From Robiginitomaculum sp. (lineage in GTDB: Bacteria; Pseudomonadota; Alphaproteobacteria; Caulobacterales; Maricaulaceae): a stretch of 64,000 nt of DNA. The position numbers and the translations under genes were made by a program. The DNA is taken from contig NVVV01000063.1 of the NCBI GenBank assembly GCA_002733495.1, positions 62,001 to 126,000 of the forward strand, given 5' to 3'. Under the pieces are notes generated by a model. It had not been told where the DNA came from and ran no database searches. It was given only the letters and a program-made list of their open reading frames with translations. Of the stretch, positions 44,277 through 50,643 are shown one piece after another (the first letter of the stretch is position 1; the number at the start of each line of letters is the position of its first letter).

Positions 44277-44352
44277 GGAAGCATGGTGTAAAGGTGGCAC
44301 AACACGCTCATAACGTGTCAGGAGATGGGTTCAAATCCCTCTGTTTCTACCA
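44277..44352 (+). tRNA. tRNA with CAT anticodon (Met or Ile2)
   Basis: Acceptor GGAAGCA/TGTTTCT, anticodon arm ACACG-CTCATAA-CGTGT, encoded ACCA end. T-stem is imperfect. The minus-strand HNH gene runs into its 3' half. Confidence 0.8.
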
Positions 44353-44812
44353 ACCAAATAGAACCTTTGGTTCTATTTTCACTTATCGTGAGATACTGAA
44401 GATTATTTTCGTGGTGTAGACCGCCTTTTGCCAATGGTCTAATGTGATCCACCTCATATCCTTCAGGCCTATTTTTATAAAATTCGCGAACTATTTTTGC
44501 ATTAGCATTTGGATGAAGTTGACGTAGTTTCTTGGCTCTATATCGTGCCTGTCGCGCAGCATTAGTTGCTTTAAGTTCTTCCACAGTTTTCAAAATTCTT
44601 TTTGGCTTAGGAGGTTTAGTGTGAAACATAGAGTTGCATTTATGTGAACAGAAACTTTTATTGGTGGTGTGGACATGACATTGCTTACAATGTATTATTA
44701 CGGGAGAGGTGCCGTGTCTACATCTCCCAACGTTCGCTGCCGTGACAGAACATGATCTGGAACAGAACTTTGGATTAGTCGTTTCTGAATTACATTGTTT
44801 GCATATATTCAT
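44318..44812 (-). CDS. HNH homing endonuclease, leaderless type
   Basis: 164 residues on the minus strand. Two N-terminal zinc knuckles (CKQC...CSRSC and CKQC...CSHKC), a basic linker, then the HNH core YEVDHIRPLAKGGLHHENNLQYLT with ISENRTKGS. The last 12 residues are read from the complement of the tRNA at 44277-44352. A late promoter lies exactly five bases before its ATG. Confidence 0.85.
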   Translation of the reverse strand: MNICKQCNSETTNPKFCSRSCSVTAANVGRCRHGTSPVIIHCKQCHVHTTNKSFCSHKCNSMFHTKPPKPKRILKTVEELKATNAARQARYRAKKLRQLHPNANAKIVREFYKNRPEGYEVDHIRPLAKGGLHHENNLQYLTISENRTKGSIWLVETEGFEPIS

Positions 44813-44817
44813 AATAT

Positions 44818-44825
44818 TATTTATA
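44818..44825 (-). promoter_or_regulatory. late promoter on minus strand, TATAAATA-N5-ATG
   Basis: TATAAATA read on the minus strand, then ATATT, then the HNH start codon. Predicted +1 equals the A of ATG. Confidence 0.75.
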
Positions 44826-44877
44826 CGTTACGCTATTTATAGATAACTAAAGACTTCAATTATAAAAAGGAGAAATA

Positions 44878-44961
44878 ATGCCTTTAACTTCAGATATGGT
44901 ACAGACAAGTTGGTTGGAATATCCAAAGTGCGAATCTTACTTGACATTTTCTAGCCCTTAG
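44878..44961 (+). CDS. small ORF
   Basis: 27 residues from ATG 44878 with a strong SD (AAAAAGGAGAAATA). The end overlaps the next promoter. It may be a short peptide or a leader. No family. Confidence 0.4.
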   Translation: MPLTSDMVQTSWLEYPKCESYLTFSSP

Positions 44962-44969
44962 TTTAATAT
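44941..44969 (+). promoter_or_regulatory. sigma-70 type promoter
   Basis: TTGACA 44941-44946, 17-base spacer, TAATAT 44964-44969. Confidence 0.7.
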
Positions 44970-44997
44970 GAAGATAGACAATAAGGGAAATTGTAAA

Positions 44998-45213
44998 ATG
45001 ACCACTAAAGTAGAACAAGAACTTGAAAAACTTTACGGCATTGATCTTGCCATTGCTGTTCTAGAATACTTCGGCGAAAGCGTAATTCACCTTGTAGGAT
45101 TCGACGTGAAACAAGTCGTCGTTGGTTGTAAGTCGGAGAACGTGGCGTTTGATCTAAAATCCACTAAAATCGTGGAGAAGTGTGTCAAAGTCGCCCGCAA
45201 AAAGATCAAATAA
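44998..45213 (+). CDS. hypothetical protein
   Basis: 71 residues from ATG 44998, preferred over ATG 44968 because the latter lies inside the promoter -10. Begins TTKVEQELEKLYGIDLAIAVLEYFGE; one short alpha/beta unit. Function unknown. Confidence 0.6.
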   Translation: MTTKVEQELEKLYGIDLAIAVLEYFGESVIHLVGFDVKQVVVGCKSENVAFDLKSTKIVEKCVKVARKKIK

Positions 45214-45232
45214 AGTTATACATATTTAGATG

Positions 45233-45240
45233 TATAAATA
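45233..45240 (+). promoter_or_regulatory. late promoter TATAAATA before NAD module
   Basis: Exact late element 52 bases before the NadM-Nudix start. A lone TTGACA at about 45267 has no matching -10. Confidence 0.65.
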
Positions 45241-45292
45241 ATACTAATACAAGATAGACTTGTATTTGACATATCGCTAAAGGAGTTTTAGC

Positions 45293-46420
45293 ATGGAATA
45301 TAGTACACTCGCCTTCATTGGGCGATTTCAGCCATTCCACAACGGACATAAAGCCGTTGTAGATAGTGCGCTTTTAAAAGTAAACAAAGTCGCCATTGTA
45401 ATTGGTAGCCACGATAAGGCACCAGACACGCGCAATCCCCTAACAACACGAGAACGAATTGACTTGATCGCCGCCGTTTATCCAAACGAAGTGGCCAACG
45501 GCCGTATCAAATTCGTCCCACAAGTAGATCACACATATAATCTGGATCGTTGGATTGCAGGCGTGATCTCTGGTGTGGAGAGTGTCGCATATTCAGGTAA
45601 ATTTGAAGATGATCCCGTGATCGGCCTTATCGGACACTCGAAGGATGAAAGTAGCTTTTATCTTAAATGTTTTCCTCGTTGGAAAAGTGTTGAGGTACCT
45701 AACGTAAGCATTATTAATGCCACAGATATTCGCGAGCGGTTATATAATGATATCTCCGTCAAAGACTATATGCCAAAGGCGGCCCATAAGGCTTTGATGC
45801 AGGGTGATTCTAGACTCTTTGGTGATATGGCGGCAGAATTCCGATTTAATATGGCATACCAGAAACAATTCCGTATGCCTTCAGATGAAGAATTGTATGA
45901 ATGGTGTTGGGATCGTGGGATAGCACACGTTGAATCGTGTGATATTATGCCTATGCTGAAAGATTTTATGAAGGACTGGAAATCACCATACCTGCCGACC
46001 CACAAGACAGTTGATGCTGTAGTAGTTCAATCTGGTCACCTGCTACTGGTAAAGCGCGGCTCAGCACCTGGCAAAGGATTATGGGCACTACCTGGTGGAT
46101 TTTTGAACCAAGGAGAGACACTTCTTTCGGGCGCACTCCGCGAATTGAAAGAAGAAACTAAGATTGATGTGCCGATGAAAGTATTACGAGGATCATACAC
46201 CAAACAGCAAGAGTTTGATGATCCACACCGTTCACTTCGAGGCCGAACATTGACAACGGCATTCCTTTTTAATCTGACAAGTCAGGAACGTTTGCCTAAA
46301 ATTAAAGGTAGCGATGATGCCGTTAAGGCGAAATGGGTACCATTGGGCGAAGTGATGACCAAGCGAAATAAATTGTTCGAGGATCATTATGATATCATAG
46401 AAACAATGACTGCAATTTAA
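45293..46420 (+). CDS. bifunctional NMN adenylyltransferase / Nudix hydrolase (NadM-Nudix)
   Basis: 375 residues. Residues 1-170 are a nucleotidyltransferase with GRFQPFHNGHKAVV (HxGH site) and INATDIRERL, joining NMN and ATP to NAD+. Residues 235-375 are a Nudix domain, GFLNQGETLLSGALRELKEE, followed by TKI (the usual glycine replaced by lysine), likely acting on ADP-ribose. KVP40 NatV has this two-domain layout. Directly followed by NAMPT. Confidence 0.9.
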   Translation: MEYSTLAFIGRFQPFHNGHKAVVDSALLKVNKVAIVIGSHDKAPDTRNPLTTRERIDLIAAVYPNEVANGRIKFVPQVDHTYNLDRWIAGVISGVESVAYSGKFEDDPVIGLIGHSKDESSFYLKCFPRWKSVEVPNVSIINATDIRERLYNDISVKDYMPKAAHKALMQGDSRLFGDMAAEFRFNMAYQKQFRMPSDEELYEWCWDRGIAHVESCDIMPMLKDFMKDWKSPYLPTHKTVDAVVVQSGHLLLVKRGSAPGKGLWALPGGFLNQGETLLSGALRELKEETKIDVPMKVLRGSYTKQQEFDDPHRSLRGRTLTTAFLFNLTSQERLPKIKGSDDAVKAKWVPLGEVMTKRNKLFEDHYDIIETMTAI

Positions 46421-46467
46421 GCAATTGGATAGACCGATTGTATTTTAACCGAGAGAGGAGCTTTCTC

Positions 46468-47877
46468 ATGACTACATATACATTAAAAGATTTCCCACTA
46501 ATCGAGCTTAATCCTATCCTAACTGTGGATAGCTATAAGACTTCCCACCCATTTCAATATCCCGACGGTTCTACAAATGTGTCATCATACATCGAATCGC
46601 GCGGCGGACCATTCAACGAAGCAGTGTTCTTTGGACTTCAGGCATTCATCATCAAGTATCTATTGAAACCCATCACAAAGGCCGAAGTCGATTTTGCCGC
46701 TGATGTATTTGAAGCACACGGAACACCATTTGATAAAGCTGGTTGGATGATTGTCGTCGATGATTGGGATGGGTTCTTGCCTATCGAGATTGAAGCTGTT
46801 CCAGAAGGAACAGTTATGCCGACACGTAACGCTCAGGTTCAGATTATTAACCTTGATGATAGACTTCCGTGGATGACTTCGGCAGTAGAAACGGCAGCCC
46901 TTCGTGCTGTTTGGTATGCATCAACGGTTGCCACATTATCTCGTGCAGCTAAACAGCACATTTATAAGGCATTAAAATTGACTTCCGATGATCCTGATGG
47001 ACAAATCGATTTCAAACTTCATGACTTCGGCGCCCGCGGTGCAACTTCATCAGAATCAGCAATGTTGGGAGGCATGGGACATCTTGTGAATTTCAAGGGC
47101 ACAGACACAGTTGAGGCTGTAATTGGAGCCCGTATGTTTTACGGTGAACATATGGCAGGTTTCTCTATCCCAGCAACCGAACATTCCACGATCACTTCTT
47201 GGGGACGTTCGGGTGAAGTGGATGCCTACCGAAATTTCTTGCTTAAAAATCCAACTGGATTAATAGCATGTGTGTCCGATAGTTATGATATGATGTATTG
47301 TGCGGAACATATTTGGGGCGGTACACTGAAAGAGATGGTAGAATCCCGTGACGGCACTCTTGTTGTTCGTCCAGATAGTGGCGATCCAATGGTAGTTCCT
47401 CTAGATGTCATTGAGGTGTTGATGACGAAATTTGGATATACTGTTAACTCGAAGGGTTTCAAAGTTCTTCCAGATTGTATTCGTGTCCTTCAGGGTGACG
47501 GTATGAATATCGATAGTATTCAAGTTCTTTTGACAAATGCAATAAAACGTGGAATTTCTATCGACAACTTTGCGATGGGTATGGGTGGTGGACTTCTACA
47601 AAAAGTTGATCGTGACACCATGAAATATGCCATGAAAGCTTCTGCTATCAAGATTGATGGTATTTGGAATGATGTATTCAAAGACCCAATTACGGACAAA
47701 GATAAGCGTTCAAAGAAAGGCCGCTTGTCTGTGATCAAAACGAATGGTAACTATGCGACTGTCCGTAAAGAGAGTGATGGAGGTCGCAACATCATGCGTC
47801 CAGTATTAAATGCAGGTAAATTGCTTGTATTTGATAACTTCGATATCATTCGCGAAAGGGCCGCAAAAAATAAATAA
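46468..47877 (+). CDS. nicotinamide phosphoribosyltransferase (NAMPT/NadV)
   Basis: 469 residues from ATG 46468, after GAGAGGAG. Family marks: VDSYKTSHPFQYP (about 22), SSYIESRGGPF, FKLHDFGARGATS (about 185), VVRPDSGDP (about 300) and FAMGMGGGLLQKVDRD. It converts nicotinamide and PRPP to NMN, the substrate of the preceding NadM domain. Together they rebuild NAD+ from nicotinamide in two steps. Confidence 0.93.
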   Translation: MTTYTLKDFPLIELNPILTVDSYKTSHPFQYPDGSTNVSSYIESRGGPFNEAVFFGLQAFIIKYLLKPITKAEVDFAADVFEAHGTPFDKAGWMIVVDDWDGFLPIEIEAVPEGTVMPTRNAQVQIINLDDRLPWMTSAVETAALRAVWYASTVATLSRAAKQHIYKALKLTSDDPDGQIDFKLHDFGARGATSSESAMLGGMGHLVNFKGTDTVEAVIGARMFYGEHMAGFSIPATEHSTITSWGRSGEVDAYRNFLLKNPTGLIACVSDSYDMMYCAEHIWGGTLKEMVESRDGTLVVRPDSGDPMVVPLDVIEVLMTKFGYTVNSKGFKVLPDCIRVLQGDGMNIDSIQVLLTNAIKRGISIDNFAMGMGGGLLQKVDRDTMKYAMKASAIKIDGIWNDVFKDPITDKDKRSKKGRLSVIKTNGNYATVRKESDGGRNIMRPVLNAGKLLVFDNFDIIRERAAKNK

Positions 47878-47894
47878 AATAAATAACAAAAGAC

Positions 47895-47925
47895 TTGACA
47901 TCGTAAGTTACATGGTGTATAAATA
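47895..47925 (+). promoter_or_regulatory. composite promoter TTGACA-N17-TATAAATA
   Basis: TTGACA 47895-47900 and TATAAATA 47918-47925. The same -10 serves a sigma-70 promoter (TATAAA) and the late element, giving a predicted +1 near 47931. Confidence 0.75.
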
Positions 47926-47930
47926 GTCTT

Positions 47931-48060
47931 AATAAACATTTACAGAAAGCCTACCCAATGACAATGTGTTTCACCAAACATTTTACAGAGACGTATATTA
48001 AACGCTCTTTCGAGGGGTACGGTGGATAGGAATTGTAAGTAATACATTTTTAAACACACG
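47931..48060 (+). other. leader of the stable-RNA block
   Basis: 130 bases between the composite promoter and the terminator. It holds the boxA-like CGCTCTTTC (48003-48011) and a weak 23-codon ORF (ATG 47958) without good SD. No other feature seen. Confidence 0.4.
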
Positions 48061-48092
48061 AGACCTTCAGAGAAATTTGAAGGTCTTTTTTT
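48061..48092 (+). terminator. strong intrinsic terminator directly before tRNA
   Basis: AGACCTTCA/TGAAGGTCT nine-pair stem followed by seven T. The T-run touches the first base of the tRNA, so transcription from 47931 must pass it to express the array. Confidence 0.9.
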
Positions 48093-48164
48093 GTGTCGTA
48101 GCTTAATCGGGAAAGCAGTCGGTTCATATCTGACAGAGAGTGGGATCGTAGCCCACCGACACAA
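48092..48164 (+). tRNA. tRNA-Met (anticodon CAT)
   Basis: Acceptor TGTGTCG/CGACACA, anticodon arm GTCGG-TTCATAT-CTGAC, T-arm GTGGG-ATCGTAG-CCCAC with an unusual A at the first loop position. CCA not encoded. Elongator type; Ile2 possible. Confidence 0.82.
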
Positions 48165-48200
48165 CTAATATCAGGACGAAGCGATAGCATCAATCTCCAA

Positions 48201-48210
48201 CGCTCTTTGA
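48201..48210 (+). promoter_or_regulatory. boxA-like antitermination motif
   Basis: CGCTCTTTGA, 45 bases before tRNA-Phe. It is followed by a conserved string CTTAGGTGAATGCCGATGAT that recurs in near-identical form after the 57668 copy. Confidence 0.5.
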
Positions 48211-48254
48211 AATTAATTAGTACCGACTTAGGTGAATGCCGATGATAGTCATAT

Positions 48255-48329
48255 GTCTGGGTAGCTCAGTGGTAGAGCGATGGGTTGAAGACCCATGCGC
48301 CGAGGGTTCGATCCCCTCCCTAGACACCA
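48255..48329 (+). tRNA. tRNA-Phe (anticodon GAA)
   Basis: Acceptor GTCTGGG/CCTAGAC, anticodon arm ATGGG-TTGAAGA-CCCAT, T-arm GAGGG-TTCGATC-CCCTC, ACCA encoded. Confidence 0.95.
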
Positions 48330-48390
48330 AAATAGGAATGTTGCTAATTCGTCAACTACGGAGGATGCATCATCTAAGGAGTGGTCAATA

Positions 48391-48440
48391 CAGACGGCTA
48401 GGGGCGAAAGCTTAAATTCCTAGTGAATAGTTGTCGTCTG
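48391..48440 (+). ncRNA. structured spacer RNA
   Basis: CAGACG 48391-48396 pairs with CGTCTG 48435-48440, enclosing CTAGG/CCTAG (48398-48402, 48419-48423). Lies in the 180-base gap between tRNA-Phe and tRNA-Tyr, which has no gene. May be a processing hairpin or tRNA remnant. Confidence 0.35.
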
Positions 48441-48510
48441 GGCCTTTAATTAACACCTATTACTATTGACAGTGTAATTTATGGTCGATAGAGTAAGCAG
48501 TATAAAGTAT

Positions 48511-48595
48511 GTGTCGTTAGCCAAGTGGCCGAGGCAGGGGATTGTAAATCCCTAGGGGAAACCCCACGGTGGTTCGAATCCATCACGGCATACCA
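48511..48595 (+). tRNA. tRNA-Tyr (anticodon GTA)
   Basis: Class II: acceptor GTGTCGT/ACGGCAT, anticodon loop TTGTAAA, variable arm AGGGG-AAA-CCCCA, T-arm GGTGG-TTCGAAT-CCATC, ACCA encoded. Confidence 0.92.
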
Positions 48596-48608
48596 AATAA
48601 AGGACAAG

Positions 48609-48767
48609 ATGATGAAAATCACTCAAATCAAATCAGGTCAACGTGATCCCTTTGTGATCGCAATGCGGATGCGTAAATCTGGCGCTCACGGCAAAACTGT
48701 GAAAGCTGATCGTCGTGCGTCTAAAATGAAGATGAAAAAGGATTTGAATAAGATGTTGACGACATAA
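48609..48767 (+). CDS. small basic protein
   Basis: 52 residues from ATG 48609 (SD AAAGGA). Highly basic: KITQIKSGQRDPFVIAMRMRKSG, KMKMKKDLNKM. The upstream in-frame extension lies inside tRNA-Tyr and is not coding. Similar short lysine-rich proteins are frequent in phages. Function unknown. Confidence 0.65.
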   Translation: MMKITQIKSGQRDPFVIAMRMRKSGAHGKTVKADRRASKMKMKKDLNKMLTT

Positions 48768-48784
48768 AGAACTGTCGCTATAGT
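48756..48784 (+). promoter_or_regulatory. sigma-70 type promoter
   Basis: TTGACG 48756-48761, 17-base spacer, TATAGT 48779-48784. Its leader contains the 16-base string TAAGAGTAACAAAGAG that also follows the promoter at 49462. Confidence 0.7.
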
Positions 48785-48814
48785 ATAAGAGTAACAAAGA
48801 GTAGGATAACGACA

Positions 48815-49015
48815 ATGTTCAAGATTAAAACATACAAGACGCAAAAGGGCGTTACGTCCGCGGTAAAACGTTTAGGTATGCAGCTTATGGAATATGATGT
48901 TGTGTATCATGACGAATGAAGTTCTTCTGGTTGGACGGCTAAATTTATTGTTGACAATGCCGAAGATTTGTTTGAAATTCGTGATAGAGGATTTTTAGTC
49001 GAAAGGAAAATTTAA
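48815..49015 (+). pseudogene. small gene with one in-frame TGA (pseudogene or read-through)
   Basis: ATG 48815 opens 34 codons ending at TGA 48917-48919. The same frame continues without another stop for 31 codons to TAA 49013-49015. Together MFKIKTYKTQKG...VVYHDE and SSSGWTAKFIVDNAEDLFEIRDRGFLVE look like one 66-residue phage protein. The next gene starts inside the final TAA (TAATG), so coupling only works if ribosomes reach the end. Confidence 0.6.
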
Positions 49016-49161
49016 TGAGTGTAATGGCCTATGCCATGTTTAAGGCATACGAGGAAGCACAACTCCGTATTCGCGAGGTTCCTTCCACACAAACGGTAAA
49101 CGATGCTATGTTGGAAGAATCTGATGTGGATTTGGACACTCGTGTAGGAAAGTTGAAATAA
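49015..49161 (+). CDS. small hypothetical protein
   Basis: 48 residues, TAATG-coupled at both ends. Helical, with FKAYEEAQLRIREVPSTQTVNDAMLEESDVDLD. Function unknown. Confidence 0.6.
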   Translation: MSVMAYAMFKAYEEAQLRIREVPSTQTVNDAMLEESDVDLDTRVGKLK

Positions 49162-49325
49162 TGTTCTCACTGATTTTAGTATGGACAACGTTTATTGTCT
49201 CCTCACTATGTTTATTGATGTTGGCAGTTGAAGTTTTTATGAATAAATCAATTTTACCATACAACTATAAATTTTATTTGCTTATATTATTCTGGGTAAG
49301 TTCAGGAATTTACTTATTCGGATAG
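49161..49325 (+). CDS. small two-pass membrane protein
   Basis: 54 residues with two hydrophobic stretches (LILVWTTFIVSSLCLLMLAVEVF, FYLLILFWVSSGIYLFG) split by a short polar loop. Coupled to the gene before. Function unknown. Confidence 0.6.
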   Translation: MFSLILVWTTFIVSSLCLLMLAVEVFMNKSILPYNYKFYLLILFWVSSGIYLFG

Positions 49326-49330
49326 ACCTT

Positions 49331-49414
49331 GGACCGCGTCCATGCATTGGTCACCTGGAACAGGCTTTTAACCCGTCGATATGCTCTTACTGGGTTCGAT
49401 TCCCAGGCGGTTCA
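49331..49414 (+). tRNA. divergent tRNA, probable TTT anticodon (Lys-like) with long variable region
   Basis: Acceptor GGACCGC/GCGGTTC, D-stem TCCA/TGGA, anticodon arm ACAGG-CTTTTAA-CCCGT (one A-C mismatch), 13-base variable region, T-arm CTGGG-TTCGATT-CCCAG. A regular tRNA-Lys(TTT) lies at 49710, so this copy may be decayed. A one-base register shift would read TTA, but the stem then fails. Confidence 0.55.
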
Positions 49415-49422
49415 CATCAAGA

Positions 49423-49458
49423 TTTGGGATTTTATAAAGGACGTAAGATGGAACAAAG
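49423..49458 (+). pseudogene. remnant of a homing endonuclease C-terminus
   Basis: The frame reads DLGFYKGRKMEQ. GFYKGRK is identical to the C-terminal module of the 42997 endonuclease (IPEGFYKGRK), and about 20 of 24 bases match (49431-49454). Nothing of the rest of the gene is left. Confidence 0.55.
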
Positions 49459-49461
49459 CTC

Positions 49462-49489
49462 TTGACAATATATGTTCAATCACTATACT
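49462..49489 (+). promoter_or_regulatory. sigma-70 type promoter
   Basis: TTGACA 49462-49467, 16-base spacer, TATACT 49484-49489, leader TAAGAGTAACAAAGAG. Confidence 0.75.
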
Positions 49490-49518
49490 GTAAGAGTAAC
49501 AAAGAGGAAGATTTTATT

Positions 49519-49704
49519 ATGAACGGTTATAAATGTTTTTATGAATGTAAGAGCGTCGATGTCAAAGCAAAAACGTCTTACGCTGCACAAAATGCGGCAG
49601 TTAAACTCTTTCAAAAAGAGAACAGAAAAACTGTTAAAGGCTGGCTAGTCAGTGTCAATTTATGTGAAGTTGACGGCAAGCAAGTAGATACAGTAGCAGA
49701 ATAA
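49519..49704 (+). CDS. small conserved phage protein
   Basis: 61 residues from ATG 49519 (SD GAGGAAG). NGYKCFYECKSVDVKAKTSYAAQNAAVKLFQ has the layout of a short domain widely seen in phages (strand, then AA-rich helix). Function unknown. Confidence 0.7.
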   Translation: MNGYKCFYECKSVDVKAKTSYAAQNAAVKLFQKENRKTVKGWLVSVNLCEVDGKQVDTVAE

Positions 49705-49709
49705 TTTTT

Positions 49710-49784
49710 GCACCCTTAGCTCAGTGGTAGAGCAGCGGACTTTTAATCCGAAGGTCCTGGGTTCGATCCCCAGAGGGTACACCA
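49710..49784 (+). tRNA. tRNA-Lys (anticodon TTT)
   Basis: Acceptor GCACCCT/AGGGTAC (one C-A mismatch), anticodon loop CTTTTAA, T-arm CTGGG-TTCGATC-CCCAG, ACCA encoded. Confidence 0.9.
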
Positions 49785-49792
49785 ACAAACAA

Positions 49793-49867
49793 GGTATGCT
49801 GGCGGAATTGGTTACGCGCGGGACTGCAACTCTCGTTATCTCGGTTCAAGTCCGGGGCATACCTCCA
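49793..49867 (+). tRNA. tRNA-Cys (anticodon GCA)
   Basis: Acceptor GGTATGC/GCATACC, anticodon arm CGGGA-CTGCAAC-TCTCG, T-arm CTCGG-TTCAAGT-CCGGG, TCCA encoded. Confidence 0.93.
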
Positions 49868-49878
49868 AGGAAAATAAA

Positions 49879-50076
49879 ATGTGGTTAACAGATAAGGAAA
49901 TTAAAACAATACACGATAAGTGGCCAAATCCAGACAGTCACGGTGTGCCAAAAGAGGTACACGTATCGTTGATCCCAAGATCAACTCGTGAGGAAGCGAT
50001 GGTTGAAATAGAGCTTTTTGCTAAAGCTATTTCAGAAGGAAAATTTACTCCCATATATTGGGACAAATTCGAATAA
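49879..50076 (+). CDS. hypothetical protein
   Basis: 65 residues, ATG after AAGGAAAATAAA. WLTDKEIKTIHDKWPNPDSHGVPKEV then a helix. Function unknown. Confidence 0.6.
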   Translation: MWLTDKEIKTIHDKWPNPDSHGVPKEVHVSLIPRSTREEAMVEIELFAKAISEGKFTPIYWDKFE

Positions 50077-50081
50077 CAAAT

Positions 50082-50160
50082 GGAGCGTTGGTCTAGTGGC
50101 CTAGGACGCACGGTTTTCAACCGTTGAGGACGCAGGGTTCGAATCCCGCCCGCTCCGCCA
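50082..50160 (+). tRNA. tRNA-Glu (anticodon TTC)
   Basis: GGAGCG.../CGCTCC acceptor, D-arm GGTCTAGTGGCCTAGGAC typical of tRNA-Glu, anticodon loop TTTTCAA, T-arm CAGGG-TTCGAAT-CCCGC, GCCA encoded. Confidence 0.9.
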
Positions 50161-50175
50161 AACAAGGAATACAAT

Positions 50176-50421
50176 ATGAATGTTAGAGAGTTAAAAGAGG
50201 CACTCGAAGACTTGCCAGATGATATGGAAGTTATTTGTCAGAAAGATTCTGAAGGAAATGGATATTCTCCACTTTCTGGTATCGATTCCGATGCGTATTA
50301 TGTCGCAGATTCCACATATAGTGGAGACGTATACATGGAAGAAGATCGAAACGAATTCGGTGTGGATGAACAAGAATTGATATATAAAACAAAATCGTTA
50401 ATATTATATCCCACAAACTAA
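50176..50421 (+). CDS. conserved small phage protein
   Basis: 81 residues, SD AAGGAA. NVRELKEALEDLPDDMEVICQKDSEGNGYSPLSGID is a pattern common in phage and plasmid proteins (helix, PDD, strand, GN). Acidic. Function unknown. Confidence 0.7.
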   Translation: MNVRELKEALEDLPDDMEVICQKDSEGNGYSPLSGIDSDAYYVADSTYSGDVYMEEDRNEFGVDEQELIYKTKSLILYPTN

Positions 50422-50473
50422 TATGCTAGTGACTGTCTAATGGAAAGGCAGGCGCCCGATAGAATTATAACAT

Positions 50474-50546
50474 GCCGCTATAGCTCAGTTGGTAGAGCAC
50501 CCGTTTTGTAATCGGGATGTCCGGAGTTCGAATCTTCGTGGCGGCA
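50474..50546 (+). tRNA. tRNA-Thr (anticodon TGT)
   Basis: Acceptor GCCGCTA/TGGCGGC, D-arm GCTCAGTTGGTAGAGC, anticodon loop TTTGTAA, T-arm CGGAG-TTCGAAT-CTTCG. A tRNA-like D-arm fragment lies just upstream (50424-50455). Confidence 0.93.
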
Positions 50547-50556
50547 CTCTAGATTT

Positions 50557-50627
50557 GCTCCCTTAGTTCAATGGTAGAACAGACGGCCGATTACCGTCAT
50601 ACAACAGTTCGATTCTGTTAGGGAGTT
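50557..50627 (+). tRNA. tRNA-Ile (anticodon GAT)
   Basis: Acceptor GCTCCCT/AGGGAGT, anticodon arm GACGG-CCGATTA-CCGTC, T-arm AACAG-TTCGATT-CTGTT. CCA not encoded. Confidence 0.9.
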
Positions 50628-50630
50628 CTA

Positions 50631-50638
50631 TATAAATT
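50631..50638 (+). promoter_or_regulatory. late promoter variant TATAAATT-N5-ATG
   Basis: TATAAATT followed by GCACT and the ATG at 50644, the same spacing as at 42984 and 44818. Confidence 0.6.
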
Positions 50639-50643
50639 GCACT

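Noticed and set aside
48525-48608. Extended start of the 48609 small gene
   Set aside because: The extension is the sequence of tRNA-Tyr read as protein.
49331-49414. Ochre-suppressor tRNA (anticodon TTA)
   Set aside because: Reading TTA needs a shifted loop, and the anticodon stem then has three mismatches. TTT with one mismatch is better.
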